In this document: positions 8,489 to 17,354 of the stretch, in pieces
Numbering within the stretch: the stretch's first letter is position 1
How the letters are laid out: every line of letters begins with the position of its first letter
NCBI GenBank assembly: GCA_963844565.1
Contig: CAWJON010000002.1
Location: 992,001-1,056,000 of the forward strand
Source of the DNA: JAFEDN01 sp963844565
Lineage (GTDB): Bacteria; Pseudomonadota; Gammaproteobacteria; Coxiellales; Coxiellaceae
Reading direction: 5' to 3'
DNA length: 64,000 nucleotides
Translations under genes and position numbers: made by a program
The notes under the pieces: generated by a model
Database searches by the model: none
What the model saw: the letters and a program-made list of their open reading frames with translations, nothing else
Told to the model about the DNA's origin: nothing

Positions 8489-10297
8489 ATGGGAATATTT
8501 GACGAAAAAGATTTCCCCACTAAGCCAGGGGTTTATCAAATGCTTAATCCCGAAGGGCAGGTGATTTATGTGGGGAAGGCAAGAAACTTAAAAAAACGGA
8601 TTGCCAGTTACTTTCAAAAACGTCATCTCGATCCAAAAACGACAGTTATGTTATCCCAAGTAGTGGATATACAAATTACCATAACCAGTAACGCCAACGC
8701 AGCTCTGCTGCTTGAAGCTAATTTGGTTAAGCAGTTTAAACCTCGTTATAACATTCTTTTGCGCGATGATAAATCCTACCCTTATTTATTTTTATCTAGC
8801 GTCGAGAATTTTCCACGCCTCGATTTTCATCGTGGCGCTAAACGAAAAACTGGTCATTATTATGGGCCTTATCCCAGTGCAGGGGCGGTACGTGATAATT
8901 TAGCGTTGATTCAAAAGCTGTTTAAAGTTCGTCAATGTAGTGATAATTTTTTTTCTCATCGTTCGCGCCCCTGTCTGCAATATCAAATTCAACGCTGTAC
9001 CGCTCCTTGTGTCAATTATGTAACAGTGGATGATTATAGCAAACAAGTCGAACATACGCGGCTATTTTTGGCTGGAAAAAACGAACAAATCATTGGAGAT
9101 TTAGCGGATAAAATGGAAAAGGCATCGGAAGAAATGGATTATGAACGTGCTGCTCATTTTCGTGATCAAATTTCAACGCTGCGAAAAGTTCAAGAACAAC
9201 AAAGTATGGTCAGTGACGATGGTCACATTGATATTCTTGGCATTGCAGAATCTATGAATGAGGTAGCGATTGCGGTTTTATTTGTTCGCCATGGCCGCCT
9301 AATTGGACATAAAACTTTCTTCCCTCGAACCTTATTGGCGGTTAATGTGGCAGAAGCATTGTCAGCTTTTATTCCACAATATTATCTAAATCCTACCCAT
9401 AACGAAGAGCCAATCGAAAGAATCATCACCACCCATCGGTTAACTGATAAGGAATGGATCCAAAACGCTTTGGCTGAGAGTTTAAACCGCAAAATTCTTA
9501 TTACCGATCGGAAGCTAGCGCCTTTTCGACAATGGCAAATCATGGCGGATACCAACGCCGCCTATGCTTTGCGTCAACATTTAGCGCAAAAAAACAAAAT
9601 AGTCGCTCAATTGGAAGAATTGCAAAAAGCTTTGGGCTTTTCTAATCCCATTTTGCGTATGGAATGTTTTGACATTAGTCACACCGGCGGCGAATCAGCC
9701 ATTGCTTCTTGTGTAGTCTTTAATGATCAAGGGCCGCTCAATACGGATTATCGTTATTTTAATATCACTGAAATTACTCCGGGAGATGATTATGCAGCCT
9801 TACGCCAGGGTTTATCACGTCATTACACGCGGTTAAAGGCGGAAGAAAAACCATTACCGGATTTATTGATTATTGATGGCGGCCAAGGTCAACTTGCCGA
9901 AGCGTTATTGGTGTTAGAAGAATTACAAGTCAGTGGCTTGAATGTCATGGCAGTTTCGAAAGGACCGACCAGAAAACCTGGGCTGGAAAAATTATGGCTT
10001 GCCGGCCACAAAAAACCATTGCAATTGCCAGAGAACCATATGGCTTTACATGTTATCCAAATGATCCGTGATGAAGCCCATCGCTTTGCTATCACTGCTC
10101 ATCGCAAAAAACGTGCTAAAATCAGTGTCGCTTCGCCATTGGAATCTATAGAGGGTATAGGGCCCAAACGCCGTCGCGACCTGTTGCGTCATTTTGGTGG
10201 TTTGCAGGGTTTGCAAGAAGCAGGCGTAATGGAAATTATGCGAGTTTCCGGCATCAGCGAAGCAATGGCCCAACGAATTTTTGATCATTTCCACTAG
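8489..10297 (+). CDS. uvrC: Excinuclease ABC subunit C
   Basis: This 602-residue protein makes the dual incisions around bulky DNA lesions with UvrA and UvrB in nucleotide excision repair. Visible domains are an N-terminal GIY-YIG nuclease (GVYQM and VIYVGKARNLKKRI, about 14-45), a Cys-rich region (RPCLQYQIQRCTAPC), a UVR/UvrB-binding helix pair near 200-230 (DYERAAHFRDQI), an RNase H-like endonuclease with CFDISHTGG and LLIIDGGQGQL, and tandem helix-hairpin-helix motifs at the C-terminus (IEGIGPKRRRDLLRHFGG). The start is the ATG at 8489 with a GGAAG site. A longer reading frame begins inside tRNA-Ser and is not credible. pgsA follows 8 nt downstream, the usual uvrC-pgsA pair. Confidence 0.97.
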   Translation: MGIFDEKDFPTKPGVYQMLNPEGQVIYVGKARNLKKRIASYFQKRHLDPKTTVMLSQVVDIQITITSNANAALLLEANLVKQFKPRYNILLRDDKSYPYLFLSSVENFPRLDFHRGAKRKTGHYYGPYPSAGAVRDNLALIQKLFKVRQCSDNFFSHRSRPCLQYQIQRCTAPCVNYVTVDDYSKQVEHTRLFLAGKNEQIIGDLADKMEKASEEMDYERAAHFRDQISTLRKVQEQQSMVSDDGHIDILGIAESMNEVAIAVLFVRHGRLIGHKTFFPRTLLAVNVAEALSAFIPQYYLNPTHNEEPIERIITTHRLTDKEWIQNALAESLNRKILITDRKLAPFRQWQIMADTNAAYALRQHLAQKNKIVAQLEELQKALGFSNPILRMECFDISHTGGESAIASCVVFNDQGPLNTDYRYFNITEITPGDDYAALRQGLSRHYTRLKAEEKPLPDLLIIDGGQGQLAEALLVLEELQVSGLNVMAVSKGPTRKPGLEKLWLAGHKKPLQLPENHMALHVIQMIRDEAHRFAITAHRKKRAKISVASPLESIEGIGPKRRRDLLRHFGGLQGLQEAGVMEIMRVSGISEAMAQRIFDHFH

Positions 10298-10305
10298 GAA
10301 TAAAA

Positions 10306-10860
10306 ATGAATTTGCCAACTATTCTAACGTGTTTACGTATCTTTATGATCCCCTTGGTGGTGATTTTTTATTATTTGCCTGCACCTTGGGGCCCGCGTGT
10401 TGCAGCGATTTTGTTTGTCACAGCATGTATAACGGACTGGTTGGATGGATTTTTGGCGCGTCGCTTTGCACAATCTACACAATTAGGTGCCTTCCTTGAT
10501 CCGATTGCTGACAAACTGTTGGTCGCTATTGTGTTGGTAATTGTGGTGGGAGAAAAACTGATGCCTGGTTTAGCAATTCCAGCTGCAGTCATTGTCGGTC
10601 GGGAGGTCGCTATTTCTGGGTTACGTGAATGGATGGCGGAAATGGGAAAACGCACCAGCATAGCCGTTACTTTTGTCGCTAAAATAAAAACCGCGCTACA
10701 AATGGTCGCACTCATTCTGTTAGTATGGTTTACCCCCCAAGATCCCATCTGGATTTTATGGACTGGAGTAATCTTACTTTGGATAGCTGCAGCATTGACT
10801 TTATGGTCGATGACGATTTACTTAAAACTTGCCTGGCCGGATTTTAAGATGTCGGTATGA
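10306..10860 (+). CDS. pgsA: CDP-diacylglycerol--glycerol-3-phosphate 3-phosphatidyltransferase
   Basis: This 184-residue inner-membrane enzyme makes phosphatidylglycerophosphate, the committed step to phosphatidylglycerol and cardiolipin. The CDP-alcohol phosphatidyltransferase signature (DG..AR........G...D...D) is visible as DWLDGFLARRF followed by LGAFLDPIADK. Four or more hydrophobic helices are present. AGGA precedes the ATG by a few bases. The position after uvrC and before tRNA-Gly, tRNA-Cys and tRNA-Leu is the standard gammaproteobacterial arrangement. Confidence 0.97.
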   Translation: MNLPTILTCLRIFMIPLVVIFYYLPAPWGPRVAAILFVTACITDWLDGFLARRFAQSTQLGAFLDPIADKLLVAIVLVIVVGEKLMPGLAIPAAVIVGREVAISGLREWMAEMGKRTSIAVTFVAKIKTALQMVALILLVWFTPQDPIWILWTGVILLWIAAALTLWSMTIYLKLAWPDFKMSV

Positions 10861-10924
10861 AAATCAAAGGATATTAATTTAATTTAGAAATAAATAAATC
10901 AATTTTCGTAGAAAATCAGCTACT

Positions 10925-11045
10925 GATGGGGGATCGCAAGGGGGAGAAGAGCGGCTAGCGATCTCCTCCTTCATTACTGAGTTGCAGCTTTGCTGCAACT
11001 CAGTATATAAGCCAGGAATCAATTCCCGCTTCAGCGGGAATTGAT
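10925..11045. repeat. Three-hairpin intergenic repeat, copy 2
   Basis: This is the second copy of the element at 123-240, in the same orientation. Hairpins are 10940-10947 with 10962-10969 (8 bp, one G-T pair), 10976-10987 with 10993-11004 (12 bp, perfect) and 11018-11030 with 11033-11045 (13 bp, 2-nt loop, perfect). The linkers GATGGGGG, TCGCAAGGGGGAGA and CCTTCATT match copy 1, while stems 2 and 3 are unrelated in sequence to those of copy 1. It fills the gap between pgsA and tRNA-Gly, so it may end the uvrC-pgsA transcript or affect the tRNA transcript. Confidence 0.7.
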
Positions 11046-11092
11046 GATGTCTTGACAGAACCCAGCCACTAAAGGAAAATGTTCGGTCTAAA

Positions 11093-11166
<74 letters not shown>

Positions 11167-11187
11167 ACAGTTATGAATAGTTTCGTC

Positions 11188-11258
11188 GGCTGGGTGGCAG
11201 AGTGGTTATGCAGCGGCCTGCAAAGCCGTGGACGCCGGTTCGATTCCGACCCCAGCCT
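11188..11258 (+). tRNA. tRNA-Cys (anticodon GCA)
   Basis: Acceptor GGCTGGG (11188-11194) pairs with CCCAGCC (11251-11257). The anticodon loop CTGCAAA gives GCA and the T-loop is TTCGATT. CCA is not encoded. It lies 22 nt after tRNA-Gly. Confidence 0.95.
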
Positions 11259-11283
11259 TTATTGTTGAACAACCCATCATCTT

Positions 11284-11368
11284 GCCCGGGTGGCGGAATA
11301 GGTAGACGCAAGGGACTTAAAATCCCTCGGGACATAATCCCGTGCCGGTTCGATTCCGGCCTCGGGCA
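11284..11368 (+). tRNA. tRNA-Leu (anticodon TAA)
   Basis: Acceptor GCCCGGG (11284-11290) pairs with CTCGGGC (11361-11367, one G-T). It has a long variable arm (CGGGACATAATCCCG) and anticodon TAA within ACTTAAAAT, reading UUA codons. CCA is not encoded. It is the last gene of the Gly-Cys-Leu cluster. Confidence 0.95.
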
Positions 11369-11389
11369 CATCTTTTTTACTAATTCTCA

Positions 11390-12787
11390 ATGGGTGAAAG
11401 TTTGGAACAGCAAGTTCAGGTTTCTCAGTCAAGAAAAAAATTACTAATTTTAGCATTATCGATGGCTGGTACTCAGTTAATTACTGTGTCAGGTGGTTTT
11501 TTATGTATGGTGATGCTTGCCCATCTGGGACATCAAGTTTTGGCCGCCAGCGCGTTAATGATCAGTACCCAAATTTCTGTGATTGTCGTGGGCATGTCTA
11601 TTCTGTTTTCATTGAGTGTTTTGATAGGGCATGCTTACGGTGCTAAAAATTTTGTGGCGGTTGGTTATTATATGCGTCAAGGATGGACTTTGGCTATTCT
11701 CATTAGCATTCCGATTATCCTTATTTTTTGGAATATTGCGCCGATTTTGATTTTTTTGGGTCAGTCTAAACCAATTACTTTATTAGTGGCAGAATATTTT
11801 AAAGGATATGTATGGGCAGTGATTCCAATTCTGATCACCATCTGCAATCAACAATTGTGTTTTGGCATCCATCAACAAAAAATAGTAGTAACCTCAAGCC
11901 TGCTTAGCGTCATTGTTTTGTTATTGACTGCTTATACACTTATTTTTGGCAAATTAGGTGCTCCTGCTCTAGGGGTGGTTGGCCAAGGCTATGCAATGGC
12001 GGCTCAAGCTTGGTTTGCTTTTATATTTTTAGGAATTACTCTTTTTCGGCACAAGAATTTCCGGGTGTTTGAAATATTTAATTTTCGAGCCATTAATGAT
12101 TGGTCTTATTTAACGCGTATGTTTAAGGTAGGTTGGCCTATTTCTTTACAAATTAGTGGTGAAATGCTGTCTTTATTGGTTGTATCCATGATGGTAGGTT
12201 GGTTGGGAACTAACGCGTTGGCTGCTTATCAAGTGGCCAGTCAATTTATGTTTGTGATCGTTGTGCCGATTTTTGCTTTATCTCAAGCTGGAGGAATTTT
12301 GATAGGACAGGCCGCAGGATCAAGACAGTTTGGAGAAATAAATCTATTGGGTAAAGTCGCTATTCAACTCGGTTTAACGCTCAGCAGTATTGCTGCCTTA
12401 TTATTTTTATTATTTCCGAAAATGCTGGCTTCAGTTTATTTAGATATCTATAATCCACTGAATAAAGAAACTGTTCACTTGATTGTTTTATTATTTGTGA
12501 TAATCGCTTTTTCACAATTGTTCGATTCATTGAGGAATATCATTACCGGATTACTGCGCGGTTTATTTGACACACGATACCCCATGTTCATTGGTCTTTT
12601 TGTCTTGTGGGTAGTAGGGCTTCCGATTAGTTATGTACTTGCTTTCATACTGAAAGAGGGTGTTGTTGGTATAGCCTCAGGAAGTCTGATTGCCATAATG
12701 ATTGGCGCATTATTAGTTTGGTTTCGGTGGTGCACCATCACTAAAAGTTATCGTATAAAAATTACTTCCCCTTTAGTTTCAAAATAG
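11390..12787 (+). CDS. MATE family multidrug/sodium or proton antiporter
   Basis: This 465-residue protein has twelve predicted membrane helices in two similar halves, as in the MATE (NorM/DinF) family. Examples are the N-terminal helix (GTQLITVSGGFLCMVMLAHLG) and the matching second-half segment near 250 (PISLQISGEMLSLLVVSMMVG). These transporters export cationic drugs and metabolites using Na+ or H+ gradients. The start is uncertain: no good ribosome binding site precedes the ATG at 11390, and a TTG at 11402 (after GGGTGAAAG) is an alternative. The gene starts 22 nt after tRNA-Leu and ends just before the composite repeat at 12797. Confidence 0.88.
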   Translation: MGESLEQQVQVSQSRKKLLILALSMAGTQLITVSGGFLCMVMLAHLGHQVLAASALMISTQISVIVVGMSILFSLSVLIGHAYGAKNFVAVGYYMRQGWTLAILISIPIILIFWNIAPILIFLGQSKPITLLVAEYFKGYVWAVIPILITICNQQLCFGIHQQKIVVTSSLLSVIVLLLTAYTLIFGKLGAPALGVVGQGYAMAAQAWFAFIFLGITLFRHKNFRVFEIFNFRAINDWSYLTRMFKVGWPISLQISGEMLSLLVVSMMVGWLGTNALAAYQVASQFMFVIVVPIFALSQAGGILIGQAAGSRQFGEINLLGKVAIQLGLTLSSIAALLFLLFPKMLASVYLDIYNPLNKETVHLIVLLFVIIAFSQLFDSLRNIITGLLRGLFDTRYPMFIGLFVLWVVGLPISYVLAFILKEGVVGIASGSLIAIMIGALLVWFRWCTITKSYRIKITSPLVSK

Positions 12788-12827
12788 CTTATTCAATAAG
12801 GCAGTGCGGTGTAGATTTCGAAAATCT

Positions 12828-13079
12828 AAACCCACTCCGCCTTATTCAGCGACATCCGCCTGCTCGCTGGATTGGCGTAACGGGTCCCGTCAGTGGAGAT
12901 GTTTTCGTGCTCGCTGCGGCAATAAAGGCTGGCGCAATGCTTTGTTAGCACCATTGTACAAAGTGAACTTTAATTACGATGAACTTCTTTCGGAATTGCC
13001 TCCGCTGCGCGCGAAAACATCTCCACTGCCACCCGTTTGCAAAGCATCGCTGGCGGATGCGCTGAATAAGGCTATGCAG
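12828..13079 (+). repeat. Left arm of inverted repeat pair; itself a palindromic element
   Basis: This arm is roughly 90% identical, by eye, to the reverse complement of 13473-13723. Inside it, the ends 12839-12859 (GCCTTATTCAGCG plus CATCCGCC) and 13052-13072 form an outer inverted repeat. An inner 17-bp perfect inverted repeat joins 12891-12907 (CAGTGGAGATGTTTTCG) and 13012-13028. This is the layout of a small element with long terminal inverted repeats and about 100 bp of unique core. Confidence 0.8.
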
Positions 13080-13472
13080 AGGGTTCACCTAATCCCAGTA
13101 ATCGATTTTGCTAGATCTTATTTGAATTTATTTAATTGGTACTAATTCTAATGCTAACAAAATCGTCGTTTATGGGTTTAAAGCGCTGATGAAGAGGAGC
13201 TGCCGCCTGTTGAAATAGCATAGCCTTAAACGTTGATATTAATCCAGGATTAATGCTGCACATTATCCGGGAGGACAATAAAGGGATTGTACAAGCTGCT
13301 AGGCTCACATTAAAAAAATTTCAGAGAAATTAACCCGTAAACTCCATGTGCAATGCGATAACCCTGGTGTTAGCAAGCCCGCACTGAAACTCAGCGAATC
13401 ATTTTTCAGTCCTTGATGTAGCTTTTATCTAAACTGTAGATAGCCAGTGATCCAATAATGGAACTGAATTCA

Positions 13473-13723
13473 CTGCATAGCCTTATTCAGCGCATCCGCC
13501 TGCGAGCTTTGCAACGGGTGTCAGTAGAGATGTTTTCGCGCGCAGCGGAGGCAATTCGGATAGAAGTTCATCGTAGTTAAAGTTCACTTTGCACAATGGT
13601 GCTAACAAAGTATTGGCCAGCCTTTATTGCCGCAGCGAGCACGAAAACATCTCCACTGACGGGACCCGTTTAGACAATCCCGCGAGCAGGCGGATGTCGC
13701 TGAATAAGGCGGAGTGGGTTTAG
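13473..13723 (-). repeat. Right arm of inverted repeat pair
   Basis: This is the reverse-oriented copy of 12828-13079, including the flanks CTGCATAG on one side and GGAGTGGGTTTAG on the other. The same internal palindromic layout is kept, with scattered substitutions and small indels in both the ends and the core. Its outer edge lies 18 bp from the stop codon of the neighbouring carboxylase gene. Confidence 0.8.
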
Positions 13724-13740
13724 GTTTCTCAAAACTAGGG

Positions 13741-15744
13741 TTATTCAAAGGAAAGGAGAAGGCTTCCCGCATTAACTCGATCACCTTTTTGAAAACAAAT
13801 AGATTTTATTTTTCCCGGTTGCGATGCAGTTAAAACATGTTCCATCTTCATGGCTTCTATAACTAATAATTTTTCTCCCTTAACCACGGTTTGACCTACA
13901 GATACGTGCATTTGCATTAACTTTCCTGTCATCGGCGCCACCAAATCTTTTAAACCTGAGCTGATTGCTTGCAAATGAGTTTGAATCCTGGAAAAGCTAT
14001 AAATTGTAGCTTCATAGAAGACAAAGATTTCCTCAAGGTCTTGAAAGATTAAAGCAGAAATTTGATGTGAAATTTCGCGTGTATGAACTTGCATGGTTAT
14101 TGTGGGGTATTCTTCTGAATAAGAGGTGGCAATGAAATGATTATTATCCCATTGAAAATGGAAGTGACCATTTTCGACAGAAACGATTACTTTAAAAATT
14201 TTCTCTTCTTTAAAAAAAATGACAAATCGGGAAGCATCTGCTTGATTTAATCGCCAATTGTCTTTTAATAACCACGGAGAAAAATTATCTTTATTTTGCG
14301 CAGTAAATCTATTTTTTTCGATTTGCTTAAAATTTAATAGCGCAATGCTGGTAAACACAATCACTTCAGGAGGAATTTTGTGTTCTAATCGGATTAAATC
14401 TGATAAATGTTTTTCTAAAAATTGCGTAGATAAATTGTCAGCTCCAAAATTGGGATGTGAAAGAATTCGATATAGCAAGTTTAGATTAGTTTTTACGCCC
14501 ACAATTGCTATTTTTTTTAAATAATTTCGTAGAGTTTGGATAGCTGCTTCGCGATCTTTTGCCCAAACAATTATCTTTGCCAATAAAGGGTCATAAAAAG
14601 TCGATATTTGATCGCCTTCAGCAAAACCTGTATCAATTCTCAACTTTGTTAACTCTCCGTAGGGAAATTGATAGTATTTTAAAAATCCCGTAGAAGGCAT
14701 GAAATTTTCTTCTGGGTTTTCAGCATATAATCTGAGCTCAATCGCATGGCCATCAATTTTTAAATCTGATTGCCCAATACTTAGTGATTCCCCAACAGCG
14801 ATTCGTAGTTGCCACTCAATTAAGTCAATGTGGGTTATCATTTCAGTAACCGGGTGTTCTACTTGTAGACGCGTATTCATTTCCATAAAGTAGAAGTTTT
14901 CTTTTTCATCCACTAAAAATTCAATCGTACCTGCATTAATATAGCCAATCGCTTTTCCTGCTTTGAGGGCAGTTTTTTCGATTTTTTTAAGCGTATTTGT
15001 CGATAAATGGATCGCAGGAGCTTCTTCAATTATTTTTTGATGGCGTCTTTGTATGGAACAATCACGCGTGAAAAGAAAGACCCCTTTGCCATGTTGATCA
15101 AACAAAATTTGTGCTTCAATATGGCGGGCTTGGGTTATGTACTTTTCAATAAAAATTTTACTATTTCCAAAACTTGACTCGGCTTCTCGTGCTGCACTGG
15201 TTACAGCATCAGCCAAGTCATCTATTTTTTCGACCAGGCGCATGCCTTTTCCACCGCCGCCGGCGCTTGCCTTAACCAATATAGGAAAGCCTATTTTTTT
15301 GGCGAGTTGTTTTAATTTTTCAATATTTTCAGTTTCTTCATGAACACCTGGAGTTACTGGCACACCAGCTTCTTCCATGATTTTTTTGGCGATCACTTTA
15401 TCACCCATGGATTGGATTGCAGCAGAGGAGGGTCCGACAAATACAATTCCATTTTGCACACAAAGTTCGGCGAAGTCAGCATTTTCAGAAAGAAAACCGT
15501 AACCGGGATGAATGGCCTCCACACCAGCTTGTTTGGCAATCGCTATAATTTTTTTGCTATTTAAATAAGTATCAGAAAGTTCATTACCCCCAAGTGGATA
15601 GGCTTCATCCGCTAATTTTACATGCAAGGCATGGGCATCTATATCTGAAAATATTGCAACAACACTAATCCCTAATTTTTTAGCGGTTTTGATAATGCGG
15701 CAAGCAATTTCACCACGGTTAGCAATTAATATTTTTTCAAACAT
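13741..15744 (-). CDS. mccA: Methylcrotonyl-CoA carboxylase alpha subunit (biotin carboxylase + biotin carrier)
   Basis: This 667-residue protein starts with the biotin carboxylase domain (MFEKILIANRGEIACRII, ATP-grasp loop KASAGGGGKGMR near 159-170, MNTRLQVEHPVTE near 288-300). It ends with a biotinyl domain carrying the biotinylated lysine in EAMKME near residue 634. Acyl-CoA carboxylase alpha subunits charge biotin with CO2 and pass it to the beta subunit. Assignment to methylcrotonyl-CoA rather than propionyl- or geranyl-CoA rests on the neighbouring isovaleryl-CoA dehydrogenase and MccB-like gene. The ATG overlaps the mccB stop (TAATG). This is the last gene of the operon and ends at the composite repeat. 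Confidence 0.85.
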   Translation of the reverse strand: MFEKILIANRGEIACRIIKTAKKLGISVVAIFSDIDAHALHVKLADEAYPLGGNELSDTYLNSKKIIAIAKQAGVEAIHPGYGFLSENADFAELCVQNGIVFVGPSSAAIQSMGDKVIAKKIMEEAGVPVTPGVHEETENIEKLKQLAKKIGFPILVKASAGGGGKGMRLVEKIDDLADAVTSAAREAESSFGNSKIFIEKYITQARHIEAQILFDQHGKGVFLFTRDCSIQRRHQKIIEEAPAIHLSTNTLKKIEKTALKAGKAIGYINAGTIEFLVDEKENFYFMEMNTRLQVEHPVTEMITHIDLIEWQLRIAVGESLSIGQSDLKIDGHAIELRLYAENPEENFMPSTGFLKYYQFPYGELTKLRIDTGFAEGDQISTFYDPLLAKIIVWAKDREAAIQTLRNYLKKIAIVGVKTNLNLLYRILSHPNFGADNLSTQFLEKHLSDLIRLEHKIPPEVIVFTSIALLNFKQIEKNRFTAQNKDNFSPWLLKDNWRLNQADASRFVIFFKEEKIFKVIVSVENGHFHFQWDNNHFIATSYSEEYPTITMQVHTREISHQISALIFQDLEEIFVFYEATIYSFSRIQTHLQAISSGLKDLVAPMTGKLMQMHVSVGQTVVKGEKLLVIEAMKMEHVLTASQPGKIKSICFQKGDRVNAGSLLLSFE

Positions 15745-17354
15745 TACATTCTTAAAATTCCAAACTGAGTTTTTTTAATCGGCGCATTCAATGCAGCAGA
15801 CACACATAAACCCAATATTCGCCGTGTCTGAAGAGGAGAGATAATGCCATCATCCCACAAACGGGCAGTTGAAAAATAGGCGCTACTTTGTTGCTCATAT
15901 TGTTGTTGAATGCTATTCATAAACTGTTCTTTTTCTTGAACATCAAACAAAATATTTTTTCTCGCCAACTGTTCCTCTTTTACCTGAGCCAACACATGTG
16001 CAGCTTGTTCTCCGCCCATTACCCCGATTTTTGCGTTTGGCCACATAAACAGAAAGCGGGGATCATAAGCACTGCCACACATGGCATAATTACCTGCTCC
16101 ATAACTTCCCCCAATAATAACAGTAAATTTTGGCACTTTAGCATTGGCAACAGCAGTTACCATTTTGGCGCCATGTTTAGCAATCCCTTCGTTTTCATAT
16201 TTTTTTCCCACCATAAAGCCCGTGATATTTTGTAAGAAAATAAGAGGAATTTTTCGTTTGCAGCACAGTTCAATAAAATGCGTGCCTTTTAATGCTGATT
16301 CAGAAAATAAAATACCATTATTAGCAATAATTCCAACAGGGTAGCCATAAATAAGTGAGCAAATCCACAGACCAATGTTGTGCCATATAAGGCTTTAAAT
16401 TCATCAAATTCTGAACCATCGACTAAACGGGCAATAATTTCATGCACATCAAATGGTTGGCGACTATTAAAATTGACAATGCCCAATAATTCTTGAGAAT
16501 CATAAGCAGGTTCACGAGAAGAGATATTGGCTAATCGGGAAATTTTTGCTGCGATTTAAATTGGCGACAATCTGTCTGGCCATTTTTAGCGCCTGTGAAT
16601 CATCTTCAGCATAATAATCAGCAACTCCTGAAATACGACAATGCACATCAGCGCCGCCCAATTCTTCTGCACTGACCACTTCTCCAGTCGCTGCTTTAAC
16701 TAAGGGGGGGCCTCCTAAAAATATCGTGGCTTGATTTTTAACCATGATAGATTCATCTGCCATTGCAGGAACATAGGCGCCGCCTGCCGTGCAGGATCCC
16801 ATGACGATGGCAATTTGTGGAATATTTTGAGCGGATAAGTTCGCTTGATTATAAAAAATGCGGCCAAAATGATCGCGATCTGGAAATACTTCATCTTGTT
16901 TGGGCAAAAAAGCACCGCCTGAATCGACCAGATAAATACAAGGTAAATGATTTTCAGCAGCAATTTCTTGGGCACGTAAATGTTTTTTTACGGTGATGGG
17001 ATAATACGTACCGCCTTTTACCGTAGCATCATTGGCGATTATCATACATTCTTGTCCCATGACCTGACCAATTCCGGTAACAATCCCAGCACAGGGAACC
17101 TCACCGCCATAAAGTTGGTCTCCGGCTAAGCCAGATAATTCTAAAAATGGAGAATTGGGATCGAGGAGTAAATCAATTCTTTCTCGAACTAACATTTTTC
17201 CCTGTTCAAGGTGTCGCTTTCGATTGAGTTCAGGGCCACCAACTTGATGTAAACGGGTTTTTTCTTCTAGAATCTTGAGGTGCTCAACCATCGCAGTTTG
17301 ATTAGCTTTAAATAAAGCGCTTTCCGTGTCTAAGTGAGAAATAATTTTAGTCAT
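15744..17354 (-). pseudogene. mccB: Methylcrotonyl-CoA carboxylase beta subunit, interrupted by two frameshifts
   Basis: Three frame segments together cover an MccB-type carboxyltransferase: 17354-16512 (N-terminal 280 residues with LDPNSPFLELSGLAG and GSCTAGGAYVPAM), about 16545-16352 (GIVNFNSRQPFDVHEIIARL, ALYGTTLVCGFAH) and about 16350-15744 (GFMVGKKYENEGIAKHGAKM to the stop). The first frameshift lies in a run of five T at 16543-16547; removing one base restores continuity into ISRLANISSREPAYD. The second lies at about 16347-16355, where one missing base breaks the expected GFAH..YGYPVGIIANNG. Everything else is well conserved, so the changes are recent or sequencing errors. If real, the carboxylase would lack its transferase half. 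The start overlaps the thiolase stop by 8 nt. Confidence 0.85.

Larger units (their letters stand above)
12797..13740. mobile_element. Non-coding composite repeat with two inverted arms (MITE-like or decayed transposon)
   Basis: Two inverted arms (12828-13079 and 13473-13723) flank a 393-bp centre. The whole block is bracketed by an exact 8-bp direct repeat TTATTCAA at 12789-12796 and 13741-13748, compatible with a target-site duplication. The right copy of that repeat is also the stop-codon end of the accC/mccA-like gene. No transposase is recognisable; the centre contains no open frame I could identify. Short frames across the arms (GSRQWRCFRARCGNKGW in both) result from the repeat itself and are not treated as genes. 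Confidence 0.65.

Noticed and set aside
12804..13145. 113-codon frame with NGSRQWRCFRARCGNKGW
   Set aside because: It is a read-through of the inverted repeat arm; the same peptide appears from the opposite arm at 13602-13784, and there is no ribosome binding site.
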